Shown one piece after another: positions 43,806 through 56,684 of a stretch of 64,000 nt of DNA. A program made the position numbers and the translations under genes. Source of the stretch: Phaseolus vulgaris (lineage: Eukaryota > Streptophyta > Magnoliopsida > Fabales > Fabaceae); NCBI RefSeq assembly GCF_000499845.2, contig NC_023754.2, forward strand, positions 8,162,403 through 8,226,402. The letters are read 5' to 3'. How positions within the stretch are numbered: position 1 is the first letter of the stretch; each line of letters starts with the position of its first letter. The notes under the pieces were generated by a model that saw nothing but the letters and a program-made list of their open reading frames with translations, searched no databases and was not told where the DNA came from.

Positions 43806-44490
43806 GCGAATGTAGTTGCAAAGTGCGAAGTTCAATGGTGGTGACGACAATGGTGGCGAGTGCGAGCGGCGATGGGGATTTCTCTCTCTCGTTTGGGATT
43901 TCTTACTCTCATAACAAAGAGCACACATATTTTGCCCTTTAGGCCTTAACTTTTGCCATTGGGCCTTAATTAGAGCGAAGCGAGGTCCACTTTTTTGGCC
44001 AAAAATGGTCGTGCACGAGTCACAGTCGAGGATTGATAAGCTTTGGCAATCCTTCGATCAACTGAGTCGCGCAACATCGTGCTCTGATCCTGATCTGTCG
44101 ACCGAGTCACCTCGGCTTCTCTTCCAAAGTTGTTGACCCATGTGAGTATGCGAGTAAACTCGCGATTTTGACAACATTGCAAAAGACTAGTGTATTGAAA
44201 TTAGACTCAGAGATCTACACTATCATATTACTATGTTATCCTCACAACGAAGTCTCCTCTTTAGGAAATTCATTCCCATAGTTAATCAATATGATCTGCT
44301 CTAACCAATTATCTTTCAAACCGCAATCTTAGTCATAAGAACCTCATTCAACTTTCAACGCTTGAACACTTTCATGTATGTGATTTCAATGTATTAGGAC
44401 AGACATGATCATTCCTTTCAGAAAGTTCTAAAATCAATACACCACTTACATCTCAACACGGTATTTCCTTTCCTTGAAATACTATGGCTT
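42607..44490. repeat. Tandem segmental duplication, first copy
   Basis: From inside the 2.1-kb LTR, across its right end and the hAT-like right end, to about 44490. It matches 44767-46415 in order, including the TCTAGCCTAGGGTTCTATTG block, the GCGAATGTA target site and the TTTGGCCAAAAATGGTCGTG block. Confidence 0.8.
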
Positions 44491-44766
44491 CATAATACTT
44501 TCAACTTGTTATACCACTAAGAAATCTTATGATATGACATGTTATCTTGTATACATCCCTTGGTTATTAACTCCTCAACTTGCTATTGAATTTCTTTGGC
44601 CTCAATTAGATTGGTCTATATTCAGGTCTATTTGGTAAAGAAGCCCCGGGTATAAAATCAATTTGATGTTCAATACCCATTAGAGAAGGTAATCCTTTAG
44701 GAGGCTCTTGGAACACATCTTGAAACTTCTTTACCAAAGGATCCAAACATTTAGAACTATCTACCG
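44491..44766 (-). pseudogene. Gypsy RT N-terminal fragment
   Basis: The minus strand reads 'GLPSLMGIEHQIDFIPGA', then 'LPNRPEYRTNPIEAKEIQ', the linker just before the RT domain of chromodomain-type gypsy elements. Only about 90 residues, with no catalytic motif. It lies exactly between the two duplicated segments. Confidence 0.7.
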
Positions 44767-46415
44767 CCGATCAAAAATAAAATTTTTAAGTCTTTTTTTT
44801 TTTTAAGTGGCTTGAGTGAAAATTTTTTAGTGTGAGTGAAAATAGACCAGTGTGCACCTAGGATTTTTTTGGCTCAAATGAAAAATTTTAGTGTGAGCGA
44901 AAATAGACCAATGTGCATTAGGATTTTTGGCTTAAGTGAAAAGAATTGGTTTAAACGAAAGTGGACCAAAAAGTACCTCATAAATTACCCCATTTTCGCT
45001 TTGAACAAGATCACATCTTGTTTGAGCGAAAATAGACCCGAAAGTACCTAATATTTTCATTCCAATTGTTATTTTATTAAATATACTAAACCAAAGTAGA
45101 AAGTCCCTTTTAGAGTTGAATAATTACTCTAAATAAAAATCAAACAACCAATACTCAACAACATTATGCTTTAAGTGTGATTCATCAAGCTATTTAAATA
45201 CATTCATTTAGTTATTCAAATAAAAAACAATATAATTTTATAATATCTACCATATATAAAATTTCACATTCAAATCTCAATCAACATCCAGATCTTCTAG
45301 CCTGGTGGCCACATCACTCCACATCTAGATCTTCTAGCCTAGGGTTCTATTGAAAATTAAGGCTAGCCTCCCTTACCTGAACTTAAGCAGATGCTCACTA
45401 AGAGCTCCAAATCTACCAAAAGCTTAAAGGTAATTAACCTACACCACAGAGTCTTGATAAAAATCTAACTATAAGACTAGGACCCTGAGCTAACAGAGAT
45501 ATACGCTGAAGCTAAAAGAGTTGCATGCAAAGCAAAGACAAAGACAATCGAACAAGTTCAAAATTTGACTCAAAGGGAAAAGCAAAATGAACTTACTCTA
45601 TCAGAGATTTTGATCGGGCAGTCTTGTAGTATTCACTGCCAGGGGTCTGATGGTAGACTCTGATCGTCAAACTGATGAGCAAGGAAATCAAAATCTTAGA
45701 GAGAAGGCAAAGGAAAGGAAAAAGGAGTTTTTAGAGAGATGATGATTCTTTTAAAATGAAACTTGAATAACTAAATTTCTATTTATATGTTCTTTTAACT
45801 TTAAAAATAAAATATTCAGGTGTCATTTTAATTGTACCACTTCTACTCTAAGACTATTTTTCTCGGTCCATATTGCGAATGTAATTGCAAACTGTAAAGT
45901 TCAAAGACGATGACGATAATGCTGGCGAGTAGGAGTGACGATGGAGATTTCTCTCTCTCGTTTGGGATTTCTTACTCTCGTACCAAAGAGCACATGTAGT
46001 TTGCCCTCTGGGCCTCCACTTTTTTGGCCAAAAATGGTCGTGCACGAGTCACAGTCGAGTCATAGTCGCGCAACGCCACGCTCTGATCCTGATCTGTCGA
46101 TCGAATTACCTTGGCTTCTCCTCCAAAGTTGTTGACCCATGTGAGTACGCGAGTAAACTCGAGATTTTGGCAATATTGCAGAAGACTGGTGTATTGAAAT
46201 TAAACTCATAGGTTTGTACTATCATATTAGTATGTTACCCTCACAACAAAGTCTCCTCTTTAGGAAATTTATTCACATACGCAAGGTTAATCAGTATGAT
46301 ATGCTCTGACCAATTATCTTTCAAACCACAAACTTAGTCATATGAACCTTATGCACCACTTACATCTCAACACAGTATTTCCTTTCCTTAAAATACTATG
46401 TCTTCATAATAAATT
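44767..46415. repeat. Tandem segmental duplication, second copy
   Basis: Repeats 42607-44490 with small deletions, e.g. in the hAT-like right-end part (45875-46182), where about 90 bp are shorter. Because it includes the LTR/target-site junction (CATATTGCGAATG, now CATATT instead of CATACA), duplication followed LTR insertion. Confidence 0.8.
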
Positions 46416-46424
46416 GATGTAATG

Positions 46425-46765
46425 ATAATAAAAAAATTATGATAATAATTATAATAATAATATTAATAATGTTAATATTTTTATTATATTAAAATAAAAT
46501 ATCAATTTAATAATTTGTAATAATAATATTTATAATAAAGATAATAATAATGAAGATAACAATAATAATAATAGTAATAATAATATTATTAATAAGAATA
46601 ATAATTAAAACAGTAATAATAATATTATACTAATAATAAAAGTAATTATAATATTAATAATAAATAATATTGTTAATATTAATAATAATTTCAATAATAA
46701 TATTAAAATTTAGAATTTAAATTTTATAATTTATTATTATTATTATTATTAATGCATATATTGAC
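46425..46765. repeat. ATA/ATT-rich simple-sequence tract
   Basis: About 340 bp of interspersed AAT/ATT trinucleotides with imperfect units. Confidence 0.85.
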
Positions 46766-49700
46766 TATTACAAATTTTAAATTAAATACAATTGTTTTCT
46801 ACTTAATAATTCAAATGATTGAGTGCCAGACTAAATTTATTTTCAGTATTCAAGTACTTATTTACAATTAAATATATATTTTTATTTAATTTTATTATTG
46901 AATGCTTATAAATTTATAATTACAAAAAAAAATACTCACTTAATATTCAATTATTCATTATTATTATTATTATTATGATTTATGTATGCAAAGTCATTGT
47001 AATATAATCAAATAATATAATAATTAAATGATTTTTTCAACTAAAACGTAACAAAGAATAGTCCATTATTTTAGTATATAATCTATTAGTTCTGAAATAA
47101 ATATCCAAACATGAAAAGAAAATTCATCACCTCATTTACTATTAAAGATAGTTTAAAAAGTTTTAATATGAATAATAACTACTAAATAAGCATATAAAGA
47201 TATCAAAGGAATTATTCTGCTCAAACACGCTATAAGTTTGTACTCAACTCACACTAAATGACATGTGTGATGTGATTCGAATATTTATTACTTCATATTT
47301 CATTTAATATTATTTTTTTAATGTTTTATGTAATTTTTTTTAATTTATAGATTTTAATATGATTTGTCTTTAAAGGTTTTGTATAGAGTAATGATTTTTT
47401 TTTACTAATTATTTAATTAGTTAAAAAATTATAAAAATGAATAAGTTTATACTATGTAGAATGATTTTAGAATGAAAGTTTATATGATCATATGATTTTA
47501 GTATAAAAATAATAAAAGTTGAAGTCTTATAAGAATGAAAATGATTTTACATTAAAAAATTTGTCCAATCATGTACGACTTCAAGTAAAATTAATTTCAG
47601 AAATTTCTTAAGATGTTATTAGATTTTTTTTAATAAAATTGGTAAAATTGTATGAATAGAATACAATTTTTATTTTCCACCTAAAATCGTATATGATACT
47701 AGACTTATAAATTTTTATGATTTTCTTTTATCAAATATCGTAATTTAAAAAATAATTACAATACTTTCATGCCAAAACAGTTTTTAAAAGTCAAGATAAA
47801 TAATAAAATATAAAATATTATAAAGAGATGCATAAAAACAGTAAAATGAAGAAGAAGAAAAAGAAGTCATGTCTATGAGTGATGTTATTCCATGCAACTA
47901 GATTATTTTATCTTATCTTAAAAATAAGTTGGTGATGTATTTAATTGTTTATCTTATCACACTACTAATGTACAAACAACCAAAGGCATCGGTCTACACC
48001 AGCCACCCATAAATATATGTATGACATTCCACCACACAAAAGAAAAGAGTTGTAATCAAATTTTAATTTTATGTAACCTTTGGTTATGGTTGAGATGGGA
48101 TTGAGGAGTGAAAAATGGGAATGAAAATAAAGGATTGGAAATATGAGAGAAAAAAAATGTAAAAAATTAATTTGTTTAGATGATAAATAAGCCGATAGTG
48201 AAAATAAATGAACATAGTTTTTTATTTTTAGTTTTCATTTATTCTAAATATTTTCTTTTCTTTTTTAATTTCTTATTTTTAATCTTAGATCTAAATAAAC
48301 CTCCCAAAAACTTGATAGTGATTAAATAGTTAAATTGTGTATATTGTTATAATGTAGCATTTAGAAGGGATTTATTTTTATTACATCATAAATTCATCTA
48401 AATTTAATATATATTCATCTTGAAGATAGGACTTATTGAATGAGAATGTGAGATTAGATGATACCCAATACAGATAAAATAGACTCAAGAAACTTTTAGT
48501 ATGATAGATTATAATTAGTAATTTTAAATTTAACTTAACCACAAAAATTAGTTTATAAAGTAAAGTGTAGATTGCAATTATATATTATAATATAACAAAA
48601 AGTTTACCTACTAAAAAACAATTTTTTCCAAAGTAAATTAAAAGATTTTATATTATTTTGTTTAAGTTTTATTTCAATTAAATACTTTATATGTAATGAA
48701 TCTTTAGAACATTTTTAATAAAATCTTAATTATAACAATTTCTATCAATAAAAATATTATTTTAGTGTTGAGATCAAATATTCTTTAAAATTCTGATTAA
48801 TTTTAAGAAATTCATATTTCTGAAATTTATGTTTTCGTCACAAGACTTATAAGTTTAATATCTAGATTTTATAAAATCTTTTCATTGAAGAATGTTGATA
48901 TTATATAAAATTTTAAAACTATAATCTCCAATAAAATCTTAAATTATAAAAAAAAAAATTATCTTAAAAGTATTAATCATGAAATTAAATATTAATTAAA
49001 ATTAAATATTTTTATTACAGGAGTCATACTTAGGAGTAATAAATTGAATACTTCAATTTTATAAGATTTTTTTATTAAAATATGTTGACATAATATAAAA
49101 TATAAAATTATAATTTTAAATCCTAAATCATAAAATAAAATAATATATTTTTTATAACATTAATTAAAATATAGATCTTATAAAATTTTCAATTAAAATA
49201 AAAAATATTAAAATTTTGAAAAATAATATAAAATATTAAAATTTTTAAAAAAATTAAAATTTCATATAATACCTTTTGTCAACTATATAAAATGGTTTTT
49301 TCTTTAGTAAGGATCTAAGTCTGAAAAACATTAGTTATTTTATCCTTCCAAAACTATCGTAAATAAAAATATGTTGAATGGAATAACATTTCATATATTA
49401 TAATAGATTATTAAATTTTTTATATTAATTTATCATTAAAATAATTATCTTATCTATATGAAAATAGTATGTTTTTTTAATAATATTTTTACAACATATT
49501 TATTATTATTCGTAATATTTGTATAAATTTTAAATTGCTGTAATTATGAAACGAAAAAGTATTTTCACAGTATTTTAAAAAATAAGAGTAATTTGCAGAT
49601 CCAGAAGTGAAACCTAGAAAAATCATTGGAACTCGCACATATTAATTGGACATAAACGAGATCCATAACTTCTGCAGCAAACTAGTGGTCACTGTCACGT

Positions 49701-50179
49701 TTTCTTTTTTTTTAATCAGCAAGAGGTCACTGCCACGTTATTAATGTCGTGTTGGTTTTGAAGAGAAAATTTCAAGTTGGTGATAAAGATAAGTCTATAG
49801 ACCAATCTTGAAAATAACTTTTCAGAAATAAATTTGAATGTTTACTAAAAGAAATAAAAGTAGCAAACAATTAATTTGAAAAAAAAATATATAAAAAATA
49901 AAATAAATATTTATGTAGAATAAAATATGCAAGAAAAATGTGTTTTGACTTTATATAAATATAAATAAAAACAAAAACAAAATAAATTAAAATAAATATA
50001 TTGAAAATAATACAAGTTTGATTCACCATTCTTTAAAAATAAAATTTTGTCTTCTGAAAAATACATGGTATTGCTTATCCTTCCTTTTTTCCTCTTTTTC
50101 CACCACCAAATCATACAAAGTCATTTTTTCCACCACCAAATCAAACAAAGTCATAATTTGTTGTCGCTCTCATATAAAA
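46766..50179. other. Gene-free AT-rich region
   Basis: No coding stretch, LTR border or RNA gene that I can support. Open frames here are short and of random composition. Confidence 0.5.
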
Positions 50180-50520
50180 CTAATATAATACTAAAAAAAT
50201 TATTAAATAAAAATTAATTTTTAGGATAAAAATAATTAATTACTATATTAATTAAATTAAAAATTATTTTAAAGATTAAAAAAATTATTTATTATTAAAT
50301 TAATTTTTATTATTAATAAATAGTTTCTAAATTAGTATTTAGTTAAGAAAAATTTATAATAGAAAAACATTAGTAACTAATTAGATCAATTTTAAAATTA
50401 TTTATCAATAATAAAAATAAATTTAAAAATTAATAATATTTTTAATTTTTAAAATAGTTTTAATTTAATTATTATAATAATTAATTAGTTTTTGTCTTTA
50501 AAATTAGTTTTTTTAAGTGT
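50180..50520. repeat. Foldback (MITE-like) element, relative of 36573-36830
   Basis: Inverted blocks such as AAATTAATTTTTATTATTAA facing TTATCAATAATAAAAATAAA. AT-rich and without an ORF. Borders approximate. Confidence 0.45.
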
Positions 50521-51244
50521 AAATTAGGAAAAAGTTAAAAATTGAATACTTATTTTTGTTTTATATTGAATACTAAATTTAGCATGGTACTTGTGTCAAT
50601 TTTATTATGTATATTTTCATTAAGTTGAAACACATATAAAACACAAATAGAAAGGTCTTAAAGATGATATGCATAAGTATTTTATGTTATATATTTATAT
50701 GATAGAAAATATAACAGTTATTACAATAAAAGGTAAACAAAAATAAACAAAAATAAAAATATCTTAAAGATCAATTAAAAACAATAAAATAAGTTGAAAT
50801 AAAGTTAAATATTCTCTTTGAGGCTTAAATTAAATTTTATAGTTGATTAAATATTTCATTTAAAACTTCTTTTGGAGTATTGGTAGTAGAACTTCCAGCA
50901 TATTTATAACCCAAAATATAAAGATATCAAACCAAAAAAGTATTTATTGGCTGTGTCTTCTGCACCTAATTAAGGTGGGGACATATGTATCTCTGATACC
51001 AGTTGTATTACTTATTTCACTATTTTAAATTGTACATCCATGAGTTTAAGATCTGCATGCTATATAATATATTTGTGCTATATAATATATATTTAATACA
51101 GGTCACACTCATGTTATGGTTTTTTCACGCATATGGTGTAAATTTGATATGTATATTATTTAAATGATTAATTTTTTCACATGGTAGAAATATTTAATTT
51201 TTTTTAATTGAAAAATTAATTAAAAAAGTATTGAAACTTTAAAC
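50521..51244. other. Gene-free AT-rich region
   Basis: AT-rich, with no coding or repeat border seen. Fragments of the 2.1-kb gypsy LTR family may begin near its right end. Confidence 0.4.
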
Positions 51245-51368
51245 CTAAAACATAAAGTAAAAGCCTAAAATATACAAAAATGTCACAAAAATACTAAAAT
51301 ATAAAAAATTAATAATAAATGGTTGATTTTTTAAAAATTTGATATCCTCAACTTTCTTCGGATTAACG

Positions 51369-52509
51369 TGTTGAACCAAGTGGTGTTCAAGCTTTGAAGA
51401 ATCCAAACCCTTTGAAGGATGTTGAAGCCTTGGCTGAGCTTGCTGTTGCTGTGCTGTTTTAGTTAGGATCTGGGGTAAATTGTGTATGCAATCCACCTCT
51501 TTGATTGAATCCAAAGCATAGGCATTCTCAATTTTTTTGAAAGAAAAATGTTTTTCAAACTAAGTTAAAAACAATCGATTGTTTTGTCGAAACTACCGAT
51601 TGTTTATACATAGATGTTTTTAGAAAAGATTGAAAACTGTTTTTCAAATGGTTGAGCTGTTAAAACCAAAACAACCGATTGATTCGAGGAAACAACCGAT
51701 TGTTTGTTTTGGGACCATAACAGAAAAACTGTTTTATCTTTGACTGAGCCTTAAATGATTTAACTGCTTACGCTCCAGTCATTAAATGCTTTGACCAATC
51801 TTTTAATGCAATTTAAGAGTTTTTTAAGATTTGATAATAAACAACATCTTTGAATAAATTCAGAAAAACAGATTTGTAAAACAAGATTTTGAATAGAGTT
51901 TTTGAGTTTTTCAAAGAGCTGAGATTGCTTAGAGTTTGTGATTGATCAAAGTGTGTGGAATAGGATTCTGCTTGTATTGATTTCAGATTATCTTCTGTAA
52001 CAAGTGTAATCCTTGTACTCTGTTGAACAAGTTTTGTTTGTGCGTTTGCTGAGATGGACTGTGTGTTCTTGAGGGGATCAAGATCAGCAATCTTAGTGTT
52101 GGTGTGTTGGCCAAGAAGAGTGTGTGTCTTGAGGGGATCAAGGTCACTTTCTTGGTTGTGGTGTAAGTGATCAAGGTGTGATTGCTTAGTGGATTTCCTC
52201 AGAGGTTTCTGAGAAGACTGGATGTAACTCTGGATTTGGAGTGAACCAGTATAAATATCTGTGTGCTTTCTCTCTATCTCTAACTCTTTAAATTCAGTTT
52301 TGATATTTGTTAATTGGTATAAACAACCGATTGTTTCGGTAAAACAACCGATTGTTTTTACTAGTGTTGTGCTTTTTGCTTTATGTTTTGAAAAACTGTT
52401 TTCTTAGTCAAGGTTTTCTCGAAGTAATTTCATTCAAGGCTGAAAAGTTTGCGAAAACTCTCTTTAAACAATTCACCCTCCCTCTAGTTTAAAGCCATAT
52501 ATTCTAACA
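51369..52509 (+). mobile_element. SIRE/Maximus-type Copia solo LTR, copy 2
   Basis: Begins TGTTGAACCAAGTGG and ends AGCCATATATTCTAACA. Perfect 5-bp target duplication TAACG at 51364-51368 and 52510-52514. It has repeated AACAACCGATTGTTT motifs near 51570-51720 and 52320-52360. It is longer (1141 bp) than copy 1 (854 bp). Confidence 0.9.
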
Positions 52510-52514
52510 TAACG

Positions 52515-52990
52515 CGTCTCAATTTGAAAACTATAACGTTCATACAATACCTAATTAACATATTAACATAAACAAATATATATATATATATATACACACC
52601 AATATTTCATACAATATCTCTAAATACATTCCTCTTTATAGGTATTTTAATATTTACATAAGATTTAAAACAAAACATTCAAAAGAAAATAAATAGGTTC
52701 AACTGTTCACTTTCTGCAGCCTCATCAGCTCCCTATAAATACACTATCATCACAGATAAAGAAAAGAAAACACAACAACCAATAGGGTAAGTTGGCTAAA
52801 AAAATATTATCTATATAATTTCAATTTCAAATAACAAACATAAATTAATTAAATATCATAATTTTCACAAAACCATCAAGTGTCTATCAACATTATTCAT
52901 CATTGACATTACTTATGTCGACACTTGACTCTATTTCCGGAAGACTCGTGCATTGACTTAAACTCAGAGATTGTTGACTTAATTCGGCAA
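52515..52990 (-). repeat. Partial second copy of the 2.1-kb gypsy LTR
   Basis: Shares with 41690-42100 the blocks TTTAAAACAAAACATT, CATCACAGAT, GGGTAAG(C/T)T(A/G)GCT and ACCATCAAGTGTCTATCA, in the same order. The SIRE-type LTR landed at its left side. Confidence 0.6.
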
Positions 52991-53780
52991 GTGTACCGAG
53001 TCAGAAGTAATAATTTGTCATAAAATACGGATATTGAACCCATAAGAAACAATTGTCCCTTTTCCTTACAACTTCAAATCTATTATTTTGTATTAAAGTC
53101 GTGTCACAGTGACATGACGTTCACGTGGACCACTTTCTAAGCTGAAATCGCGTGCCTAACACAACTTCTTCATACTAGAGTCATGCCAATAAAACACAAT
53201 TTACTTAAATTCATAATAAAATAAAAAGTTACCCATTTACATAATATACATACTAAATAAAACCATATCCATGCAAAAAAATGGTCATGTTATAATATGT
53301 AATACAATTATTTTAACGTATTTTATTTAAAATTTGAATGATCCAAAATATAAATAGTTTTCTTATCAAACTATTTTTAAATAATTTTTTTAATAATAAT
53401 TATTATTATAATTAAATATTAAATTGATTATTTTATGTTATAATATTATTATTTCTCTCAACTCTCTAATGTGCAGGCGGGAGGTGTAATAGGAAGTTTC
53501 TTTTAAAAGTTTTTTTTAGCCCAGGAGTACATAGAACCATAATCCATCATTCCATCATTGATATAGCTAGACCACAAGCACAAACACAAACAGAATGCGA
53601 GCATATTTCATACCAGACAGAATAAGAGAATCGAAATAAGATAAAACACATTTTAGTTTAGGTAATGCTATCAGCAGGCTAAATAATGTTCGTCGATGGA
53701 TATTAGTGAAGAAGAATTACCTGGTGCGACGGTGACAGAAGAAAGGTGAAGAAAGTTTTGGGAGTAAGAGAGTTCTAGGA
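52991..53780. other. Unassigned intergenic
   Basis: Contains a GGCAAGTGTACCGAGTCAGA-type block near 52988-53010 that looks repeat-derived. Otherwise no gene or border is seen. Confidence 0.35.
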
Positions 53781-53799
53781 AGTGTAAGGGTCACGTAAC

Positions 53800-54640
53800 A
53801 AGTGAGGGAAAAAGAAATGGGTGTTTATTATTTGAAAGAAGGAGATGAAGCGGCAACGTTTCCTCACCGTTTATGCACACGCCACGTGGACGCTCAACAT
53901 TTAGTGTGGTGAGATGTCTTATCAGGCAACGCTTCGCCAACCGCGCCTCACCTACCCTCTGCGGAAGCGCTGCCAACGCTGGAAAACCTCTTCGCCTAGT
54001 CGAGCTTGGCTCGAGGCTGGGGGGCTTGTGTATTGACCAGGAGTGCTCGGGACATCGGTCTAAGCTTTTAGGTATGGTCAGCTCGATTGTGTGCGTTACG
54101 TCTAGCTCGACTTGGGCCGAATATGGGCGCAAAAGTTTGTTACAAGGTCAACCAAAGTTTTTTAGTGAGTTTACGTGGAAAGATAATTAAAAATAACAAG
54201 GAATAATTGAACCAGTTGAAGTATATTAACTAAATGCAAAAATAAATGAATTAGTTAAAGTTTAGTATTAAATGCAAGCGATTAAGAATGTTGGTACCCG
54301 AAAGTAACAGGTACACGGTGAAACAGATTATTGTTGAATGATATAATGGTTGTTGGAAAGTATATTATGAATGTTGAGATTATATTCTCATTGATGAAAA
54401 TTGTTGAAGGAATGTCTATAAAAGGAGTTTTAGACCCCGGGTAAAGGTACGCTTTTTCTGAATACTTTAGATTGAAATAGATTTTATAGTTTGAATGCTC
54501 TCACTGACTTGATCGTTGGAGTGTGATCAACAGGTAGAACCCCCTTTGTGTCAGTGGAGCAGCATCTTGGAGCACCAATTAGAGACAGGTCAGAAGAGGA
54601 GCTCGCTCATTCCATCCAATCGAGGTCAACCGACGAGAAT
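53800..54640 (+). repeat. Tat-type gypsy 3' region and LTR, copy A3
   Basis: A GC-richer stretch (to about 54026) ends in a purine tract GAGGCTGGGGGGCT. From about 54027 the LTR reads TGTGTATTGACCAGG, then AGTGCTCGGGACATCGGTC, ACTTGATCGTTGGAGTGTGA and the end GTCAACCGACGAGAATA. Same family as 163-1506 and 4992-5499. No pol remains beside it. Confidence 0.65.
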
Positions 54641-54736
54641 AATACTATTTCAAAATATTCAAAATATCCAAATGTATTTTATTAAAAAAAATATCTAATA
54701 AAAGGAAATTCAAGTCATTACACATTTTTTAAGAAG

Positions 54737-56466
54737 CTAATAATTATTATAATCTTGACCCAGTGAAATTTGTTTCTCATTATCATTATCTTGCATATGA
54801 TTTTGTTGAGTATTTGGTTGTGGGATATTTGCCTGCTGAGAAATATGTTGTGCAGTTGCTACTGCTTTAGGTGGTAGATATTGAATCATAAGATCTTGAA
54901 AGGATTGAAACCGGGAATTCATGTGTCGAATATGCTCCTCACTTGTTGATAGTCACTGTCTAAGTTCAACAATTTCTTCTGAATCAACTTTCTTACAAGA
55001 AGATGTTTGTGTTTCTCGTAGGTAGCGATCAACACAGTCGTCCTAACGATTGACACGTCTAACCCCGTACACTCGTCCCTTGTACCTTCCACCTATAGTT
55101 TGTAACCAACAACCATTTTTTAATCTTTCCTCCTCAGCAGGATCTAATGGAGTAGATATCAAGGTAGACGCATATTGTTTCTCAGATAATGCTCGAGAGA
55201 ATCTACTTTCAAAATATTTCTATTAAAATGAAAAATATTTGTTATAATAGTAATTAATGTACATGAACAAAATAGTTGAAAAAAACTAACATGTGTTTGC
55301 CTCGATCTATTATCTACAAAATCCCTAGTGCTCTTCCGTATATGTGTTTGTTGAAACACTTCATCAACATGGACCGAGAGACCAAACTCCTCTGTCTATA
55401 AATAAAACATTTTATAAATTAAGGAGGTAATAATTAATCATAGATTAATTTGAATAAAAATAAATTAATCATAGATTAATACAAAATTTTATAGGGAAGT
55501 CGTACCAAACGAATAGCATGTTCATGCACGCTAATGGATCCTCCGGTGTGCAAACACCCACCTTTTTTTCAGACAAATGATTCTTTTTAGTTGTATCACA
55601 TTTGGATCGATACACATGTATGTTCCACTTTTCTAGGAGTTTGCTCCAAACACTATTGCCAATCCATTCTGCCCATTTACCTTCTTGACGAGCCATTTTA
55701 AACATTTGTGAAAGGGTGCGAGAAGCCTTCATATGGAAATTTTTCTTAACTTTTTCCTCATCCTCAACCCTTCATGTGACCTTCCTCTGCAAGACAACAA
55801 GAATTACCAATCCAAATTTTAAAATATAAGCATTTTTAAAGGAAATAAAAAACAAGTACCTTAAAACGTTGAAAAAATTGATCTCGATTAGCATTTGGGA
55901 TTGCCCCTTGATGACTCACCAAATTGTTGCTTAATGGTGGCAGTGCTAGCCTTTAATGCATTTTTTTATGGATAAAACCTAAATACCAAAACCAAAGTTA
56001 GTCAAAATTATAAGACAGTAATAGTAAATTATATAATTGAATTTTATTATATTTTTACCCTCACCCAATAGGCTGAATCAGAGGGCGATCACCAACTGAG
56101 AGAACCTCGTCCTCTAAGTTATTGATTGCAAAAACTGAATGTGTCCCTCCAAGATTTTTATATGGGGATGGTGTAATATCTGAGTTTGGGGCTGATGCAT
56201 TAGAACCAACACATGGAGATGGTGTTGATGCGGTATCATTTGCTACTGGTGGGGTGGATGCAGTAGCATCTGCTACTGATGGGGTGGATGTAGTAGTATC
56301 TGCTACTGATGGGGTAGATCCATGAGTTGAAGATGAAATAGGTGTATTGGGTTGACTGGATGATGGATTTAGGTTGTTTAATCGTGATAACAATTTTATT
56401 ACATAATGTTTTTTCCCTTTTTTTGTTGGCACTCGGTGATGGTTGATCAGAGCCTCGTGATGACAT
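54737..56466 (-). pseudogene. Plant transposase (Transposase_24, Ptta/En-Spm type), decayed multi-exon gene
   Basis: On the minus strand from 56466: 'MSSRGSDQPSPS', a frame slip in an A-run, 'GKKHYVIKLLSRLNN', then a Thr/Ser-rich stretch with repeated TPSVAD units. The exon ends at GTGAGG near 56067. Later pieces: 'HRDQFF'-like near 55880; 'MKASRTLSQMFKMARQEGKW' with 'WNIHVYRSKCDTTKKNHLSE' (55500-55732); 'HVDEVFQQTHIRKSTRDFVD' (55270-55370); 'GRYKGRVYGVRRVNR' (about 55050-55110) followed by TAG; and a tail 'RHMNSRFQSFQDLMIQYLPP'. At least two in-frame stops and a frameshift. This protein family accompanies CACTA-type elements. No CACTA ends were found. Confidence 0.75.
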
Positions 56467-56684
56467 CTATATATATGACATGAAATGATAATGAAGGTAA
56501 TATAAGTTTATCAGGGGAAAAAACATGCAGAATATAGTTTATAAAATTTTTCAGATAAACATGCAAAAATTTCATCACCAAACATAAACCAAGAATATGA
56601 CATCAGATTAACTGGAGTAATAAACAATATTTTAACAACAACAATGCAACACTAGTTCCTACAATAAATATTATTTGTTCAAAC

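Larger units (their letters stand above)
40381..44179. mobile_element. hAT-like DNA transposon, copy 3, split by two solo LTRs
   Basis: The left end reads CAATATTGTCAAACTC, and the reverse complement of the right end reads CAATGTTGTCAAAATCGCGA, the same terminal type as the copies at 453 and 9194. Removing the LTR at 40630-41483 and the LTR at 41683-43805 with their duplications leaves about 0.81 kb, close to the 758 bp of copy 1. Flanking 8-mers TTGAAGAT and CAAAAGAC are only loosely alike, so the duplication is decayed or the call is imperfect. Confidence 0.55.

Noticed and set aside
43970..44182. Possible small gene near the hAT-like right end
   Set aside because: The stretch is the subterminal part of the hAT-like element and occurs again, altered, at 45854-46135.
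51245..51514. 89-codon open frame on the minus strand as a possible host gene
   Set aside because: It runs across the left end and target duplication of the SIRE-type LTR at 51369, so it is LTR sequence read backwards.
53791..54190. 105- and 113-codon frames on opposite strands
   Set aside because: They cover the GC-rich 3' region and LTR start of a Tat-type element and resemble no protein.
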